From Saltatorellus ferox (lineage in GTDB: Bacteria; Planctomycetota; UBA1135; GCA-002686595), in contig CP036434.1 in NCBI GenBank assembly GCA_007751475.1, forward strand, positions 2,046,001 through 2,110,000: DNA of 64,000 nt, written 5' to 3'. This document shows, piece after piece, positions 25,991 to 34,925 of the stretch. Below the pieces are notes generated by a model, which searched no databases, was not told where the DNA came from, and worked only from the letters and a program-made list of their open reading frames with translations. The translations under genes were made by a program, and so were the position numbers. Position 1 is the stretch's first letter, and each line of letters starts with the position of its first letter.

Positions 25991-26086
25991 AGAGATCAGG
26001 CTGGACGCTGGGACCTGAGGGCTGGGACCTGGGGGCTGAGACCTGAGACCTGAGACCTGAGGCCTGGGACCACAGGCCACAGACCC
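25991..26086. repeat. Central loop with tandem 7-bp GACCTGA repeats
   Basis: The spacer between the arms of the giant inverted repeat contains consecutive and degenerate GACCTGA/GGGACCTG units, most regular at about 26039-26060 (four GAGACCT steps). It would be the loop of the folded structure. The low-complexity G/A-rich strand bias is visible. Confidence 0.8.
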
Positions 26087-26124
26087 GCCCAGCTCGCCCT
26101 GACGGGCGAGCGCTCCAGCGGGCG

Positions 26125-26338
26125 GCCCGCAAGCCGCCAGCGGGAAGCCTCAGCCCACGCGTTCGGCGCTTCGCGCGAACGGCAGGCAGTCTTTATCGGG
26201 AGGACTGTGTCGGGAGGTCTGCTGGGGCGGCGGTCGGCGGTCAGCCCGCAAGCCGCCAGCGGGAAGCCTCAGTCCACGCGTTCGGCGCTTCGCGCGAACG
26301 GCAGGCAGTCTTTGTCGGTAGGCCTGTGTCGGGAGACC
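26125..26338 (+). repeat. 95-bp direct duplication inside the right arm
   Basis: 26125-26219 and 26244-26338 are near-identical direct copies offset by 119 bp (GCCCGCAAGCCGCCAGCGGG at both starts; GGCAGGCAGTCTTT inside both). Only one counterpart exists in the left arm (25868-25932). The right arm was therefore expanded after the inverted repeat formed, or the left arm lost a copy. Confidence 0.88.
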
Positions 26339-26867
26339 TTCAGCGGCCAGGACTGCGACCAAGGCATCGAATGCCGAACCGTCCTATCGCTGTGACAGCG
26401 CGCAGTATCTCTGGCATTTCGCCTGACGGCGAAATAGCGATTGCATCGCTTGGCGCTCGCCGCGCAGGCGTCCTCGCCGGACGGGCGTCCTCGCCGGACG
26501 GGCGCCCTCGCCGGGCAGGCGTCCTCGCCGGACGGGCGTGCTCGCCGCACGGGCCGCGAGGGCGAGCCTCGCGCGGGCGGCTCGGCCCCCGCAGGGGGCC
26601 GAGATGGGCCCGGGCGTCCTGGCGGACGCGAGGGACGTTCGTGGGGATGCATGACGTCGGAGCTGAACTCCGAGTGGAGCCACCGGCGTGGCGGTTGGGC
26701 TCTTCGATGGCAGGCTCTGGAGGCGGGCAAGTCCGCCGATGTTCTTTGCGGGAGTCGCGAGGAATGCGGGCGAACGGCTCAGTTCCTGGTCCCGTGACGT
26801 ATTCGTGACGCCCCACCGGTGAATCTCCGCCAAGCCTTGGCATGGGGGAAGGTGAGGTTGCCATCCT

Positions 26868-28508
26868 GTGCAGACCATGATCAGCGTCTCCGCCGCCTAC
26901 TGTCCGAATTGCGCCGCTCTGCTGTCTTTTGAACCGGGGCAAGGCCATGTGAGCTGCGCCTACTGCGAGGCATCGCTCGTGCTGGACACAGGCCGGGTCA
27001 CTCACCAGCGGAGCCACGGGCTGAGCCCCTCGACGCCGACCCCCGAGGTTTCGTCGGAGCCCATTGCGCAGCCCGACCCGAGCCTCTTCGTCCGCGACGC
27101 GCCGCGGTTTCGCACGCGCGTCATCGAACAGCTGGCGCCCGAAGCAGCGGGCCCGTCCATCGACCTCTTTCGCACGATCGAGCTGGGGGAGGAGAGATTC
27201 GGGATCGTGTCGATGCGCTGCATCGATTCAGCCTCGAACCCCGTCGCGATGGACCTGGAGCCCGCATGGGAGGTCGTTTCGGAGTCGCTCGAAGACGACG
27301 GCGACCCAGGTCTTGCGGCGAATCTCGCGCTGGAGGAACTCGCGCGGAGTCCCGCCTTTCAGCGCCTGGAGTGCGTGATCGCCGTACTGGATCCGAAGCG
27401 CACGACGGCGCTCGTGTATACGGCGGGAGCCAACCACGCGGCGCTCTGGGTCAGCACCGAGGAAGCGCGACCGATCCTGGCCGGCGCGAACCACCAGCCG
27501 CTGGAGCGCGCCGATCTCGCCAAGGCGAGCAGCCAGTTCGAGAACGGTCGCCTGCTTAGCCTCGCCGCCCAGGACCTGCTCGTGATTGCGTCATTCGGCT
27601 ACCTGAACGACGTGGGCATCGGAAGCGGTTTCCCGAGGCTCATGACGCAGACCCTGCGTGATCATCTCGGAGAGGATCCACAGCGGATCGTCACGCTTAT
27701 CAAGAACGAGTTCTGGAAGCAGCGTGAATCCGGCCACCAGGTGGCGGCGCCGCTGGTCGGTGACCTGCGCATCGCCGCCGTGGGCGCGCGACTCGCGGAG
27801 ATCGACGAGTTGGAGGCTCCTGAGACGCTGCCCATCGAAACCTTCGAGAGCCGCCACTTCCAGCTGGCGTTGCTCCGCGCAGCCCGAGAGGACGGGGTGA
27901 CCACCGATGGCGTGCGCTTCTGGCCGCTCGCAGGGGACAGGCACGCGCTGCTCTGGCTCCAGTATGACGAAACGCTGCCCGAAGGTGCACTGGAGGCCGC
28001 GCGGGCGGGAGCGGACGCTGTCCTGAATCGCACGAGCCACGGAGACTTCGACAACGCGCGCGCCGCGGGTCGGAGCGCCTACGCGCGGATCGCCGCCGAA
28101 CATTCACTCGATCCGGGCCGCTTCCGGATGCTCGTTCTCCATCTTTCCGACGAGTTCCAGAGGGTGAAGTTCTTCGCGCGCGGCTGGAAGGCGCCGATCA
28201 CCCTCGGGGCCCGCGGCCTTCGTCCGGACGCCGAGCAGCAGCAGTTCGACGAGGGCGGAGAATGCACCGTCAAGGACCTCGGCAGGCTGTTTTTCCCCGG
28301 GAGCCTCGACTACGAAGGCAACGTGATCCGCGCCGCCGACTTCGCCGAGCGCTGGCACGGGGGCAAGTCTTCCCACCTCTACGAAGGACTGCGCCTTCAC
28401 TGGCGCACGCGCAAGAGTGAGAAGGCGCTCATCAAGCTCGTCCGGGCGGCGATCGCCGATGCCGGCCGCGAGAACGCGCAGGGCCTCATGCTTGTAACGG
28501 GAGTGTGA
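26868..28508 (+). CDS. Zinc-ribbon protein with PPM/SpoIIE-phosphatase-like region, function unknown
   Basis: A 546-residue cytoplasmic protein. GTG 26868 was chosen because AAGGTGAGG ends 10 bp before it. ATG 26877 is the alternative. The N-terminus is a zinc ribbon: YCPNCAALLSFEPGQGHVSC with a following YCEAS (about 11-35), i.e. two CxxC pairs. Residues about 85-310 resemble the PPM/SpoIIE fold: GEERFGIVSMRCID, ALVYTAGANHAALWVSTEEA, a GANHQPLE turn, and LLSLAAQDLLVIASFGYLND, which mirrors the 'GD-LLLYTDGL' strand of SpoIIE. The metal-binding Asp residues are mostly absent, so it may be a pseudophosphatase or binding module. The C-terminal half is not recognised. It precedes the Bat-type operon. 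Confidence 0.6.
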   Translation: MQTMISVSAAYCPNCAALLSFEPGQGHVSCAYCEASLVLDTGRVTHQRSHGLSPSTPTPEVSSEPIAQPDPSLFVRDAPRFRTRVIEQLAPEAAGPSIDLFRTIELGEERFGIVSMRCIDSASNPVAMDLEPAWEVVSESLEDDGDPGLAANLALEELARSPAFQRLECVIAVLDPKRTTALVYTAGANHAALWVSTEEARPILAGANHQPLERADLAKASSQFENGRLLSLAAQDLLVIASFGYLNDVGIGSGFPRLMTQTLRDHLGEDPQRIVTLIKNEFWKQRESGHQVAAPLVGDLRIAAVGARLAEIDELEAPETLPIETFESRHFQLALLRAAREDGVTTDGVRFWPLAGDRHALLWLQYDETLPEGALEAARAGADAVLNRTSHGDFDNARAAGRSAYARIAAEHSLDPGRFRMLVLHLSDEFQRVKFFARGWKAPITLGARGLRPDAEQQQFDEGGECTVKDLGRLFFPGSLDYEGNVIRAADFAERWHGGKSSHLYEGLRLHWRTRKSEKALIKLVRAAIADAGRENAQGLMLVTGV

Positions 28509-28557
28509 AGCCCGATCGATCAACTGCGGGACTCTTCGGGTTTCGCTCGATTGAATC

Positions 28558-29646
28558 GTGCCGACTTCGGGAAGAGCGGGCATCCTGCTGGGTATGACGC
28601 TGCTACTCCTCACCGCGCTGCTCATCCCGCCGACCGCTCACGTCACGCCTCCTGGGCAGGAAGCCGTGACCCTCAGCGCCCGCGCCATCCGTACCTGGGA
28701 GATCGAGCTACCGGCCGATCCGTTCCAGAAGATCTCGGGGAGCCTGCCGATCGCCCACGATGGGGGGAGCGGCTTCGCCGTTTCCGCCAGCGGGACGGGC
28801 TTCGAGATCGATACGGATGGCGATGGCGTCCTCGACCGGAAGGTCGATGGCCGAGAGGATCCGGAGACGAAGGTGCGCGGCGCGCGCGTGACGGTGTCGG
28901 GGCTGAAGGACGGTGAGCCGTTCCGCTATCCCGCTCGGATGGAGCTGCGCCCGGAAGGCTGGGCCTGGGCTTCCAGCTCCGTCCTGGAAGGGATGATCGG
29001 CAAGACGCCGGTGCAGCTGATCGACGTGGACGGCAACGGTCGCTATACGGACGTGGGGACCGACGCCATCGGCGTCAACGGATCGAACGTCGCTCAGTTC
29101 CTCGGCGAGACGCTGCTCGTGGACGGTGAGCTTCGCTCGATCGCTCTCTCAGGAGAAGGCGCTACCGTGGTCGCGCGGACGTTCCCCTTCGAGGGCCAGG
29201 TCGGCACGCTCGACCTGCGCTCGGAGTTCGGTGGCAAGGGCGTGATGCTCGGGGCCGTCGTTCAGTCCGTCGACCGAAAGCACTCGTTCGAACTCTCCGC
29301 GATGGAGAACGGCGCGAAGGTCCCCGCCGGGCGCTATCGCCTCGTCGCCGCGAAGATCGGTCTCGGGGAGGCGCGTGCCACCGTGGACACGCGGATGATG
29401 GGCACGATCCGGGTGAAGAAGGAGGCGAAGACGGCGCTACAGTGGGGCGCCCCGATCAAGGCGACCTTCGTTTTCGACAGGAAAGGGTCGGAGATCACCC
29501 TCGACCCCGAGAAGGTGAAGTACACGGGCGCCGCAGGCGAACGCTGGGTGGGCTGGGATCCCGTCGGGAAGAGTCCGACGTTCCACATCAAGGACGCCGA
29601 GACCGGTGAGGTGCTGGTGGACGCAGTCTTCCCGGGCTCGTGCTGA
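28558..29646 (+). CDS. Exported protein with EF-hand-like calcium loops, function unknown
   Basis: A 362-residue protein. GTG 28558 gives a signal peptide with a positively charged start (MPTSGRAGILLGMTLLLLTA). ATG 28594 is an alternative lacking the charge. Two Asp-rich loops look like dockerin/EF-hand calcium sites: DTDGDGVLDRK (about 91-101) and DVDGNGRYTDVGTD (about 155-168). The rest is beta-rich with a GRYRLVAAKIG strand near 260-272. No enzymatic motif was recognised. It starts 49 bp after the zinc-ribbon gene and ends 113 bp before the next start, so it may be the first gene of the large plus-strand operon. Confidence 0.65.
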   Translation: MPTSGRAGILLGMTLLLLTALLIPPTAHVTPPGQEAVTLSARAIRTWEIELPADPFQKISGSLPIAHDGGSGFAVSASGTGFEIDTDGDGVLDRKVDGREDPETKVRGARVTVSGLKDGEPFRYPARMELRPEGWAWASSSVLEGMIGKTPVQLIDVDGNGRYTDVGTDAIGVNGSNVAQFLGETLLVDGELRSIALSGEGATVVARTFPFEGQVGTLDLRSEFGGKGVMLGAVVQSVDRKHSFELSAMENGAKVPAGRYRLVAAKIGLGEARATVDTRMMGTIRVKKEAKTALQWGAPIKATFVFDRKGSEITLDPEKVKYTGAAGERWVGWDPVGKSPTFHIKDAETGEVLVDAVFPGSC

Positions 29647-29759
29647 GGCCGCGGTTTCGTACCGGCCGCCGTGAGCGTGCCGAACAGCCAGATCACCGTC
29701 GAGATGATCGCGAGCAACTGGGCCTTCGGAGAGCTGCGGGGCAGCGGACAGCCCGGGCT

Positions 29760-32300
29760 ATGAACCTCGTTTCGAAGGGCGTCGCTTGCGCGGTTCTCCT
29801 CTGTGGGATCGGCGCGGCGAAGCCCGTTCCCCAGGAAGGGCCCGACGGTGCGGCCTCGCAGGAGTCGCAGGCCACCGGCGGTTCCATCCCGGTGAAGGTC
29901 GTGGCGGGACGGCTCGTCGTCTCCTGCGACCTCGCCACCGCTGCGAACCGGATCCCGGTCAACCTGTTCCTCGAGCACGAGGGGCGGCACGGGCTCCAGC
30001 TCCACAATCGCGCGGCGGCCACGCTGCGCGCCGAGTCCGCGGATGGTACGCCCCGCTCGATCGCGATGCTGTTCCCCGGATTCCGGGTGGACGTCCCCGC
30101 GCGCGAACTCGGGCCCGAGGAGGAGTTCGAGGAATTCACGAAGTACCACTCCGCCGAGATGGGGGAGAACGCGCTCGTCGGCTCGATCGGTGTCGACGTG
30201 CTCAAGGACTGGACGGTGACCTTCGCGCTGGCGAGCGGCGCCGTTCGTCTGGAGCCGCCCGCTTCGGATGAGACGGTCGCGTCCACCCCCGGCGGCATCG
30301 TCTCGTCGGTCTTCGTCGAGTCGGACGGCACGGTGGTCGCGCCCCTGTCCTTGATCGACGATATGGCGTGGCTACCCGTGCGCTGGAACTCGGGCGAACC
30401 CGCGGGTTTCATGCTCGGGACGTCGAAGTACGACACGCGGATCGACGTTCGCGCCGCGCGGCGCGTCGGAAAGCCCGCCGGTGACGTGGGCACCGTGCGC
30501 ATCGGCGAGATCGATCTGTCGAAGTACGTGGCGTTTCGGCCCGAGGCCGTCGTCGAGGTGCATCCGGATCTGGCCCTCGGCATCACGGGCATCGGGCTTC
30601 TGGAGTCCTTCGAGGTGCGCGTCGACCGCGCCCGCCGGGAAGTACGGATGAAACCCATCCGCGCCGCGAAGTACCCGGAGGCGGACTTCGCCTTCTTCTC
30701 GGCCCGCGCCAAGGAGAGTCCGGACGCGCTGCTCGGCTACCTCGAGAGCTACCCCGGGGCGCGCCTGGCCCCCGAAGCCGCCCGCCTTCTGCTCGACGAC
30801 TCCCTGGCGGACATGGCGTCGCCCGAGGACGTCAACGCGGCCGTGAAGTGGATCTACGACACGATGGAGGGCGACCTGCGCACGACGCGGATGCTCGACC
30901 TGATGAAGGAGATGGCGGACGCGGGGGAGAGCGACGTGGTGGTGGCCGCGGGAGCGCTCGGGATCGAGGCCGGGCGCGATGATCGCTACCCCAACGCGGT
31001 CCACGAGGTTCACGGCCTTCTCGGGCGCACGCTGCTCGACCGGGGAGACGGCGACGAGGCCTGGCGGCATCTGCTGTCCGCGGCCTTCGGCCTCCCCGAG
31101 GATGGTCGCGTCAACTACGACCTCGGCCGCTTCTACGAGTCCCAGGGGCGCTTCAGGCGCGCCTTTTCGCGCTACGTTCAGGCGGTGATCAGCCCCGAGT
31201 CCGGCGGCCTGGCGATCGACGCCATGCAGCGTGTTCAGCCGCTTCTCGCGACTTCGGACGACGACACGCGGGAGCCCTACTCCGTCGCGATGGTCGAGCG
31301 CATGATCGCGGGCAAGGTTCGAAGCTTCGGCGCAGCCAGTCCGTTCGTGAAGTCCGAGGAGACCCCCGTGCTCCGAACGGTGCTCGTCGAGTTCTTCACG
31401 AACGGTCACTTCGGCAACGAGGAGCGCGGAGGGGCGATCGGCGGGGCGCTCGGGATGGAGGGGCTCATCGGTCACTTCTCCCCGGACAGCGGCGTCGAGC
31501 GCGGCATCGAATTCGAGTCCGGTGATGCCGAAGTGTCCGGCGTCGTCGGTACGGAAGCAGAGGCGGAGAAGCCCGAAGAGGCGAACGTCGTCTTCCTGGA
31601 GTATCACCTGCCCGTGCCTCGGCCGGATGCGCTCTGCACGTCGCTCGGTGCGAAGCGGGCGGCCCAGCTTCGCGTGGGCGATCCGGAGGTCATCGTGGTC
31701 GACGGAGCGGTCCGTTCGGCGGGCGCTGGCAAGTGGCGCGATGCCGAGGAGATCTACAACCGAGGCCGTCGAGCCGTCCTGGGAAGGCTCGCCACGCTCG
31801 GAGATCACGAACTCGATCTCCTGGACGCCTCGTACGAGGACGGGGTCCTCTCCGGAACCGTCGAGGTCTACGGACCACGGGGAGAGGATCTCGCCGTCGA
31901 GGTCGTGCTCGCCGAGGGGCGCGTCCTCTACCCCGGTACGAGCGGCGTCGTCGTCCACCGACGCGTGGCGCGCGGTTCGCTGCTCGGTGGCACCGAGCCC
32001 CTGGGCTTCAGCGAAGACGATGGCGAAGACGAAGTCACGTTCGAATTTCGCCGTCCGGTTTCCGAGATCGAAGACGCCATGGCGGCACATCTGGACCAGC
32101 TGGAGTCCGAGGGAGCCGGCAGCGCGCCGCGTATCTCCATGACGATCGATCCGCGCGAGATGCGCATCATCGCGTTCCTCTACGACAGGCGAACCGGCGC
32201 GGTCCTGTCCGCGGACGAGATCATTCCGGAAGGGATTCCGGGGGATGAGCTGCGCGTGCTCGACGTGGAAGCAGCTCCAGCCTCGGCGGGGGGGCGATGA
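29760..32300 (+). CDS. Exported mosaic protein: retropepsin-like, helical-repeat and DUF1223/thioredoxin-like regions
   Basis: An 846-residue protein starting at ATG 29760 with a signal peptide (MNLVSKGVACAVLLCGIGAA). The N-terminal 270 residues contain two aspartyl-protease-like sheets (GSIGVDVLKDWTVTFALASG; LVVSCDL), but the catalytic D-T/S-G triads are missing. About 320-510 is alpha-helical repeat (ESPDALLGYLESYPGARLAP, RVNYDLGRFYESQGRFRRA), probably TPR-like. Residues about 535-690 resemble DUF1223/thioredoxin proteins: TVLVEFFTNGHFG, VVFLEYHLPVPRPDALCTS and EVIVVDGAVRSAG, but the CxxC is absent. The stop overlaps the next start (ATGA). A binding role in the envelope is inferred; no activity is claimed. 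Confidence 0.6.
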   Translation: MNLVSKGVACAVLLCGIGAAKPVPQEGPDGAASQESQATGGSIPVKVVAGRLVVSCDLATAANRIPVNLFLEHEGRHGLQLHNRAAATLRAESADGTPRSIAMLFPGFRVDVPARELGPEEEFEEFTKYHSAEMGENALVGSIGVDVLKDWTVTFALASGAVRLEPPASDETVASTPGGIVSSVFVESDGTVVAPLSLIDDMAWLPVRWNSGEPAGFMLGTSKYDTRIDVRAARRVGKPAGDVGTVRIGEIDLSKYVAFRPEAVVEVHPDLALGITGIGLLESFEVRVDRARREVRMKPIRAAKYPEADFAFFSARAKESPDALLGYLESYPGARLAPEAARLLLDDSLADMASPEDVNAAVKWIYDTMEGDLRTTRMLDLMKEMADAGESDVVVAAGALGIEAGRDDRYPNAVHEVHGLLGRTLLDRGDGDEAWRHLLSAAFGLPEDGRVNYDLGRFYESQGRFRRAFSRYVQAVISPESGGLAIDAMQRVQPLLATSDDDTREPYSVAMVERMIAGKVRSFGAASPFVKSEETPVLRTVLVEFFTNGHFGNEERGGAIGGALGMEGLIGHFSPDSGVERGIEFESGDAEVSGVVGTEAEAEKPEEANVVFLEYHLPVPRPDALCTSLGAKRAAQLRVGDPEVIVVDGAVRSAGAGKWRDAEEIYNRGRRAVLGRLATLGDHELDLLDASYEDGVLSGTVEVYGPRGEDLAVEVVLAEGRVLYPGTSGVVVHRRVARGSLLGGTEPLGFSEDDGEDEVTFEFRRPVSEIEDAMAAHLDQLESEGAGSAPRISMTIDPREMRIIAFLYDRRTGAVLSADEIIPEGIPGDELRVLDVEAAPASAGGR

Positions 32301-33823
32301 TGGACGAGTTCCCGGAAGGCAGCGCGAACGGCGGAGAGGATCCTCTCTTCCGCCGCGATCTGGATGTGATCGCCGAGCGCGCCAGCGCGGATATCAGCAA
32401 GGCCTACAGCGGTCGCGAGTTCAAGCGCATCCTGCGCGCGTCGCTGCCGCTGATCGCGCTCGTGCCACTCTTCTATTTCCTGACCCAGGTGGCCTACTGG
32501 AACCAGGGAGGCGATCCGCGCCTGGCCCCAGCGATCCTCGTGGTGCTCACGGCTGTCGGACTGCCCGTTCTGTTCGGCTGGATCGCCTCGCGTGAGGCCC
32601 GGCGCATCGCCATCGGGCGCGGCCACGCAATGGGGAAGGTGGACGGGCAGCTTCAGCTCGAGGGAAGACTCCAGGCCGCCGATGACTTCGTGCGCAGGCC
32701 GCTCCTCACTGGATTCGAGCGCGCTGCGATCGAGGACGCTGCCACGCGGACGGAGGCCGCCAAGACGGTCGCGCTCCAGCATGATCCCGCCCAGGTTCAG
32801 TGGGGGCGAGCCAGTGCTCTCTGGGCGGCGGCGGGCGTGGTGTTCGTGCTTGGCTCCCTCTGGGTCGGCACCTGGGAGATGCAGGCGCGGTACCGAGCAG
32901 AGACAGCGAACGAAGCCCTCGTGGCCGCGGCCGGTGAACTGGCCGAACCGCTGATCGAAGAACGTGCGCCAGCTCCAGCCGTCCCCGAGCTGCCCGAGCC
33001 GAAGGCCCTGGAGGCGCTCTCGAAGACTCGCCAGGGCGCAGCGATTCCCGAGCGCGCGGACGCTTCGCCGGACATCTCCGAGAGCGTCAAGGAGTCGGCC
33101 GGCAAGACGGGCGCAGGCCGCTCCTCGGGAGCTCTCTCGTCCTCCGCGGGAAGCGAGTCCCGCAGTGCACCTTCCGCCCAGGGTCAGACCTCGGAGCCCG
33201 GGGATCCCGACAGCCAAGCGAAGCCAGCGCCCAAGAAGAAGGCGAAGGCGCAGGCAGACGAGCCCGCGCCCGAGGAGAAGCCCGAGGACGAAGAGTCCGG
33301 CGCGACGGCGGGCAAGGGATCTTCGAAGGGCTCCAACAAGAACCCGACGGCGTCCGATTGGAAGAGCCGCGACCAGGTGACCGAGTCCGACGACCAGGAG
33401 ATCGACGACGACGAGGAGGCCGAGGACGACGAGGAGTCCCAGGAGAACCGCGGTGGCGTTCAGCCGAGCCTTCGCGACCGCAGGCCGCCCGTGAGCCGCG
33501 ATCTCCAGATCGGCTTCGGCAACCGACCCAACCCCGATGCGAACGGGCGCGGTGGGCCCTCCGAACAGAAGAAGTCGCGCGGTGTGGCTTCCCTGGTGCT
33601 CGGCGTGCCCATCCCTGATCGCATCAAGGGGCGACCTGGTCCCGGTCCGACGAAGATCACCCAGGAACGCATCGAGCCCCAGGCGGAAGAGGCGGGCACC
33701 GTCACCGCGACGTCACGTGGTCCGCGCAGCGGCTCGACGGGCCCGCTCGGCCATCTCGATCTCGAGCCCGACCTCAAGGCGCTCGTGCGCCGCTACTTCC
33801 TGAGCCGCCGGGCAGCCCCCTGA
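32297..33823 (+). CDS. Membrane protein with long acidic/basic low-complexity tail, Bat operon
   Basis: A 508-residue protein starting at ATG 32297, overlapping the previous stop by 4 bp. Two helices near residues 50-66 (SLPLIALVPLFYFLTQVAYW) and 76-98 precede a soluble segment. A third helix lies at about 178-195 (LWAAAGVVFVLGSLWVGTW). Residues about 240-440 are disordered: Lys/Ala/Pro and Ser-rich, then an Asp/Glu run (QEIDDDEEAEDDEE). The tail ends in FLSRRAAP. The layout is that of a membrane component with a long extracytoplasmic, possibly surface-protruding, tail. No family was recognised. It is 56 bp upstream of moxR. Confidence 0.7.
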   Translation: MMDEFPEGSANGGEDPLFRRDLDVIAERASADISKAYSGREFKRILRASLPLIALVPLFYFLTQVAYWNQGGDPRLAPAILVVLTAVGLPVLFGWIASREARRIAIGRGHAMGKVDGQLQLEGRLQAADDFVRRPLLTGFERAAIEDAATRTEAAKTVALQHDPAQVQWGRASALWAAAGVVFVLGSLWVGTWEMQARYRAETANEALVAAAGELAEPLIEERAPAPAVPELPEPKALEALSKTRQGAAIPERADASPDISESVKESAGKTGAGRSSGALSSSAGSESRSAPSAQGQTSEPGDPDSQAKPAPKKKAKAQADEPAPEEKPEDEESGATAGKGSSKGSNKNPTASDWKSRDQVTESDDQEIDDDEEAEDDEESQENRGGVQPSLRDRRPPVSRDLQIGFGNRPNPDANGRGGPSEQKKSRGVASLVLGVPIPDRIKGRPGPGPTKITQERIEPQAEEAGTVTATSRGPRSGSTGPLGHLDLEPDLKALVRRYFLSRRAAP

Positions 33824-33879
33824 CCTGCGCTCCCCGACGCCCTCCTCCTGTATCCCTCCCCCCCTGTTTCCCAAGATTC

Positions 33880-34896
33880 ATGAGCTCCCAAGACGCCAGC
33901 GCCGCGCGTGAAGACGCGCAGGCCTTCATCGAGACCTTCCAGGCCATCAAGGGTGAGGTCTCCAGGATGATGGTGGGCCAGGACGCGGTCATCGACGGCG
34001 TTCTGACGGCGCTGATGGCCGGCGGGCACGTCCTGCTGGAGGGCGTTCCCGGACTCGGCAAGACGATGCTGGTCTCGTCCCTGGGGCGCGCCGTCGACCT
34101 GACCTTCAGCCGCATCCAGTTCACGCCCGACATGATGCCCGCTGACGTGCGCGGTACCTCGGTCCTCGTCGAGACGGAAGGCGGCGGTCATGAACTCCAG
34201 TTCGAAGAAGGCCCGATCGTGGCCAACCTCGTGCTGGCTGACGAGATCAACCGCGCGACGCCGAAGACGCAGTCCGCCCTGCTGGAGGCGATGCAGGAAC
34301 GGCAGGTGACCGTGGGCAAACGCACGATCGTGCTGGAGGAGCCGTTCTGCGTGATGGCGACCCAGAACCCGGTGGAGCAGGAAGGCACGTACCCGCTCCC
34401 CGAGGCCCAGCTCGACCGCTTCCTCTTCAAGCTGGTCGTTGGCTATCCGGCAGAGGCCGACTACAAGGAGATCCTGCGCCGTACGACGGGCGGTACGGAC
34501 GTCGAGCTGTCCGCGGTGTCCAAGGGCAAGACGGTCAACAAGATGCGGAAGATCGTGCGCTCGGTCCCCGTGCCGGAGCACGCCGAGGACTACGCGATTC
34601 GGCTCGTCATGGCAACGCAGCCGGGTAGCCGCTACGCGCCCGCGCTGGTGAATCGCTACGTCGCCCTCGGCTCCAGTCCGCGCGGCGCACAGGCGCTGCT
34701 TCTGGGCGCCAAGGTGAAAGCGCTTCTCGCGGGCCGATTCGCGGTCGCCGTCGAGGACATCCAGGCCGTCGCGCTCCCGGTGCTCCGGCATCGCATGATG
34801 ATGAACTTCGAAGGGCTCTCGGAGGGCGTGACCTCGGAAAAGGTCGTGTCCGAGGTGCTCGGATCCGTGGAAGCCAACGCCGGCGCTCCGGTTTGA
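33880..34896 (+). CDS. moxR: MoxR-family AAA+ ATPase
   Basis: A 338-residue chaperone-like ATPase. Walker A is GVPGLGKTM (about 57-65). Walker B plus sensor are LVLADEINRATPKTQSALLE and MATQNPVEQEGTYPLPEAQL, the characteristic MoxR signature (NPxExxGTYPLPEAQLDRF). MoxR ATPases assemble or activate VWA-domain partners, and the next genes encode exactly such proteins. TTG/ATG starts of the following DUF58 gene overlap or abut this stop, so translation is probably coupled. Confidence 0.95.
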   Translation: MSSQDASAAREDAQAFIETFQAIKGEVSRMMVGQDAVIDGVLTALMAGGHVLLEGVPGLGKTMLVSSLGRAVDLTFSRIQFTPDMMPADVRGTSVLVETEGGGHELQFEEGPIVANLVLADEINRATPKTQSALLEAMQERQVTVGKRTIVLEEPFCVMATQNPVEQEGTYPLPEAQLDRFLFKLVVGYPAEADYKEILRRTTGGTDVELSAVSKGKTVNKMRKIVRSVPVPEHAEDYAIRLVMATQPGSRYAPALVNRYVALGSSPRGAQALLLGAKVKALLAGRFAVAVEDIQAVALPVLRHRMMMNFEGLSEGVTSEKVVSEVLGSVEANAGAPV

Positions 34897-34925
34897 ATCA
34901 GGCGCCTTTGACTGAAACTGGGGGC

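Larger units (their letters stand above)
25572..26629. repeat. Giant imperfect inverted repeat, arms about 420-540 bp
   Basis: Blocks occur in order on the left and reversed and complemented on the right. GCGTCCGCCAGGACGCCCGG at 25572 matches 26629 and leftwards. A 17-bp minisatellite containing GGCGAGGACGCC occupies about 25640-25733 and about 26450-26556. A 55-bp block at 25734-25788 is a perfect or near-perfect reverse complement of 26395-26449. Others pair as 25805-25833 with 26350-26379, 25868-25932 with 26263-26330, and 25954-25990 with 26087-26123. The arms differ by indels and repeat copy number, so this is not a simple duplicated read. Confidence 0.92.
25467..26867. other. Gene-free 1.4-kb region
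   Basis: No credible coding sequence was found on either strand. Open frames here are mirrored low-complexity translations of the inverted repeat. 25467-25571 and 26630-26849 are unique flanks. Everything between belongs to the giant inverted repeat. A purine-rich AAGGTGAGG at about 26849-26857 is the likely ribosome-binding site of the next gene. Confidence 0.8.

Noticed and set aside
25640..26556. CRISPR or integron array in the 17-bp repeat regions
   Set aside because: Units are contiguous or degenerate without unique spacers, and no integrase or cas genes are near.
25453..26808. Several mirrored open frames within the giant inverted repeat
   Set aside because: They are translations of the same minisatellite in different frames and strands, have no ribosome-binding sites and share repeated Arg/Ala/Gly peptides.
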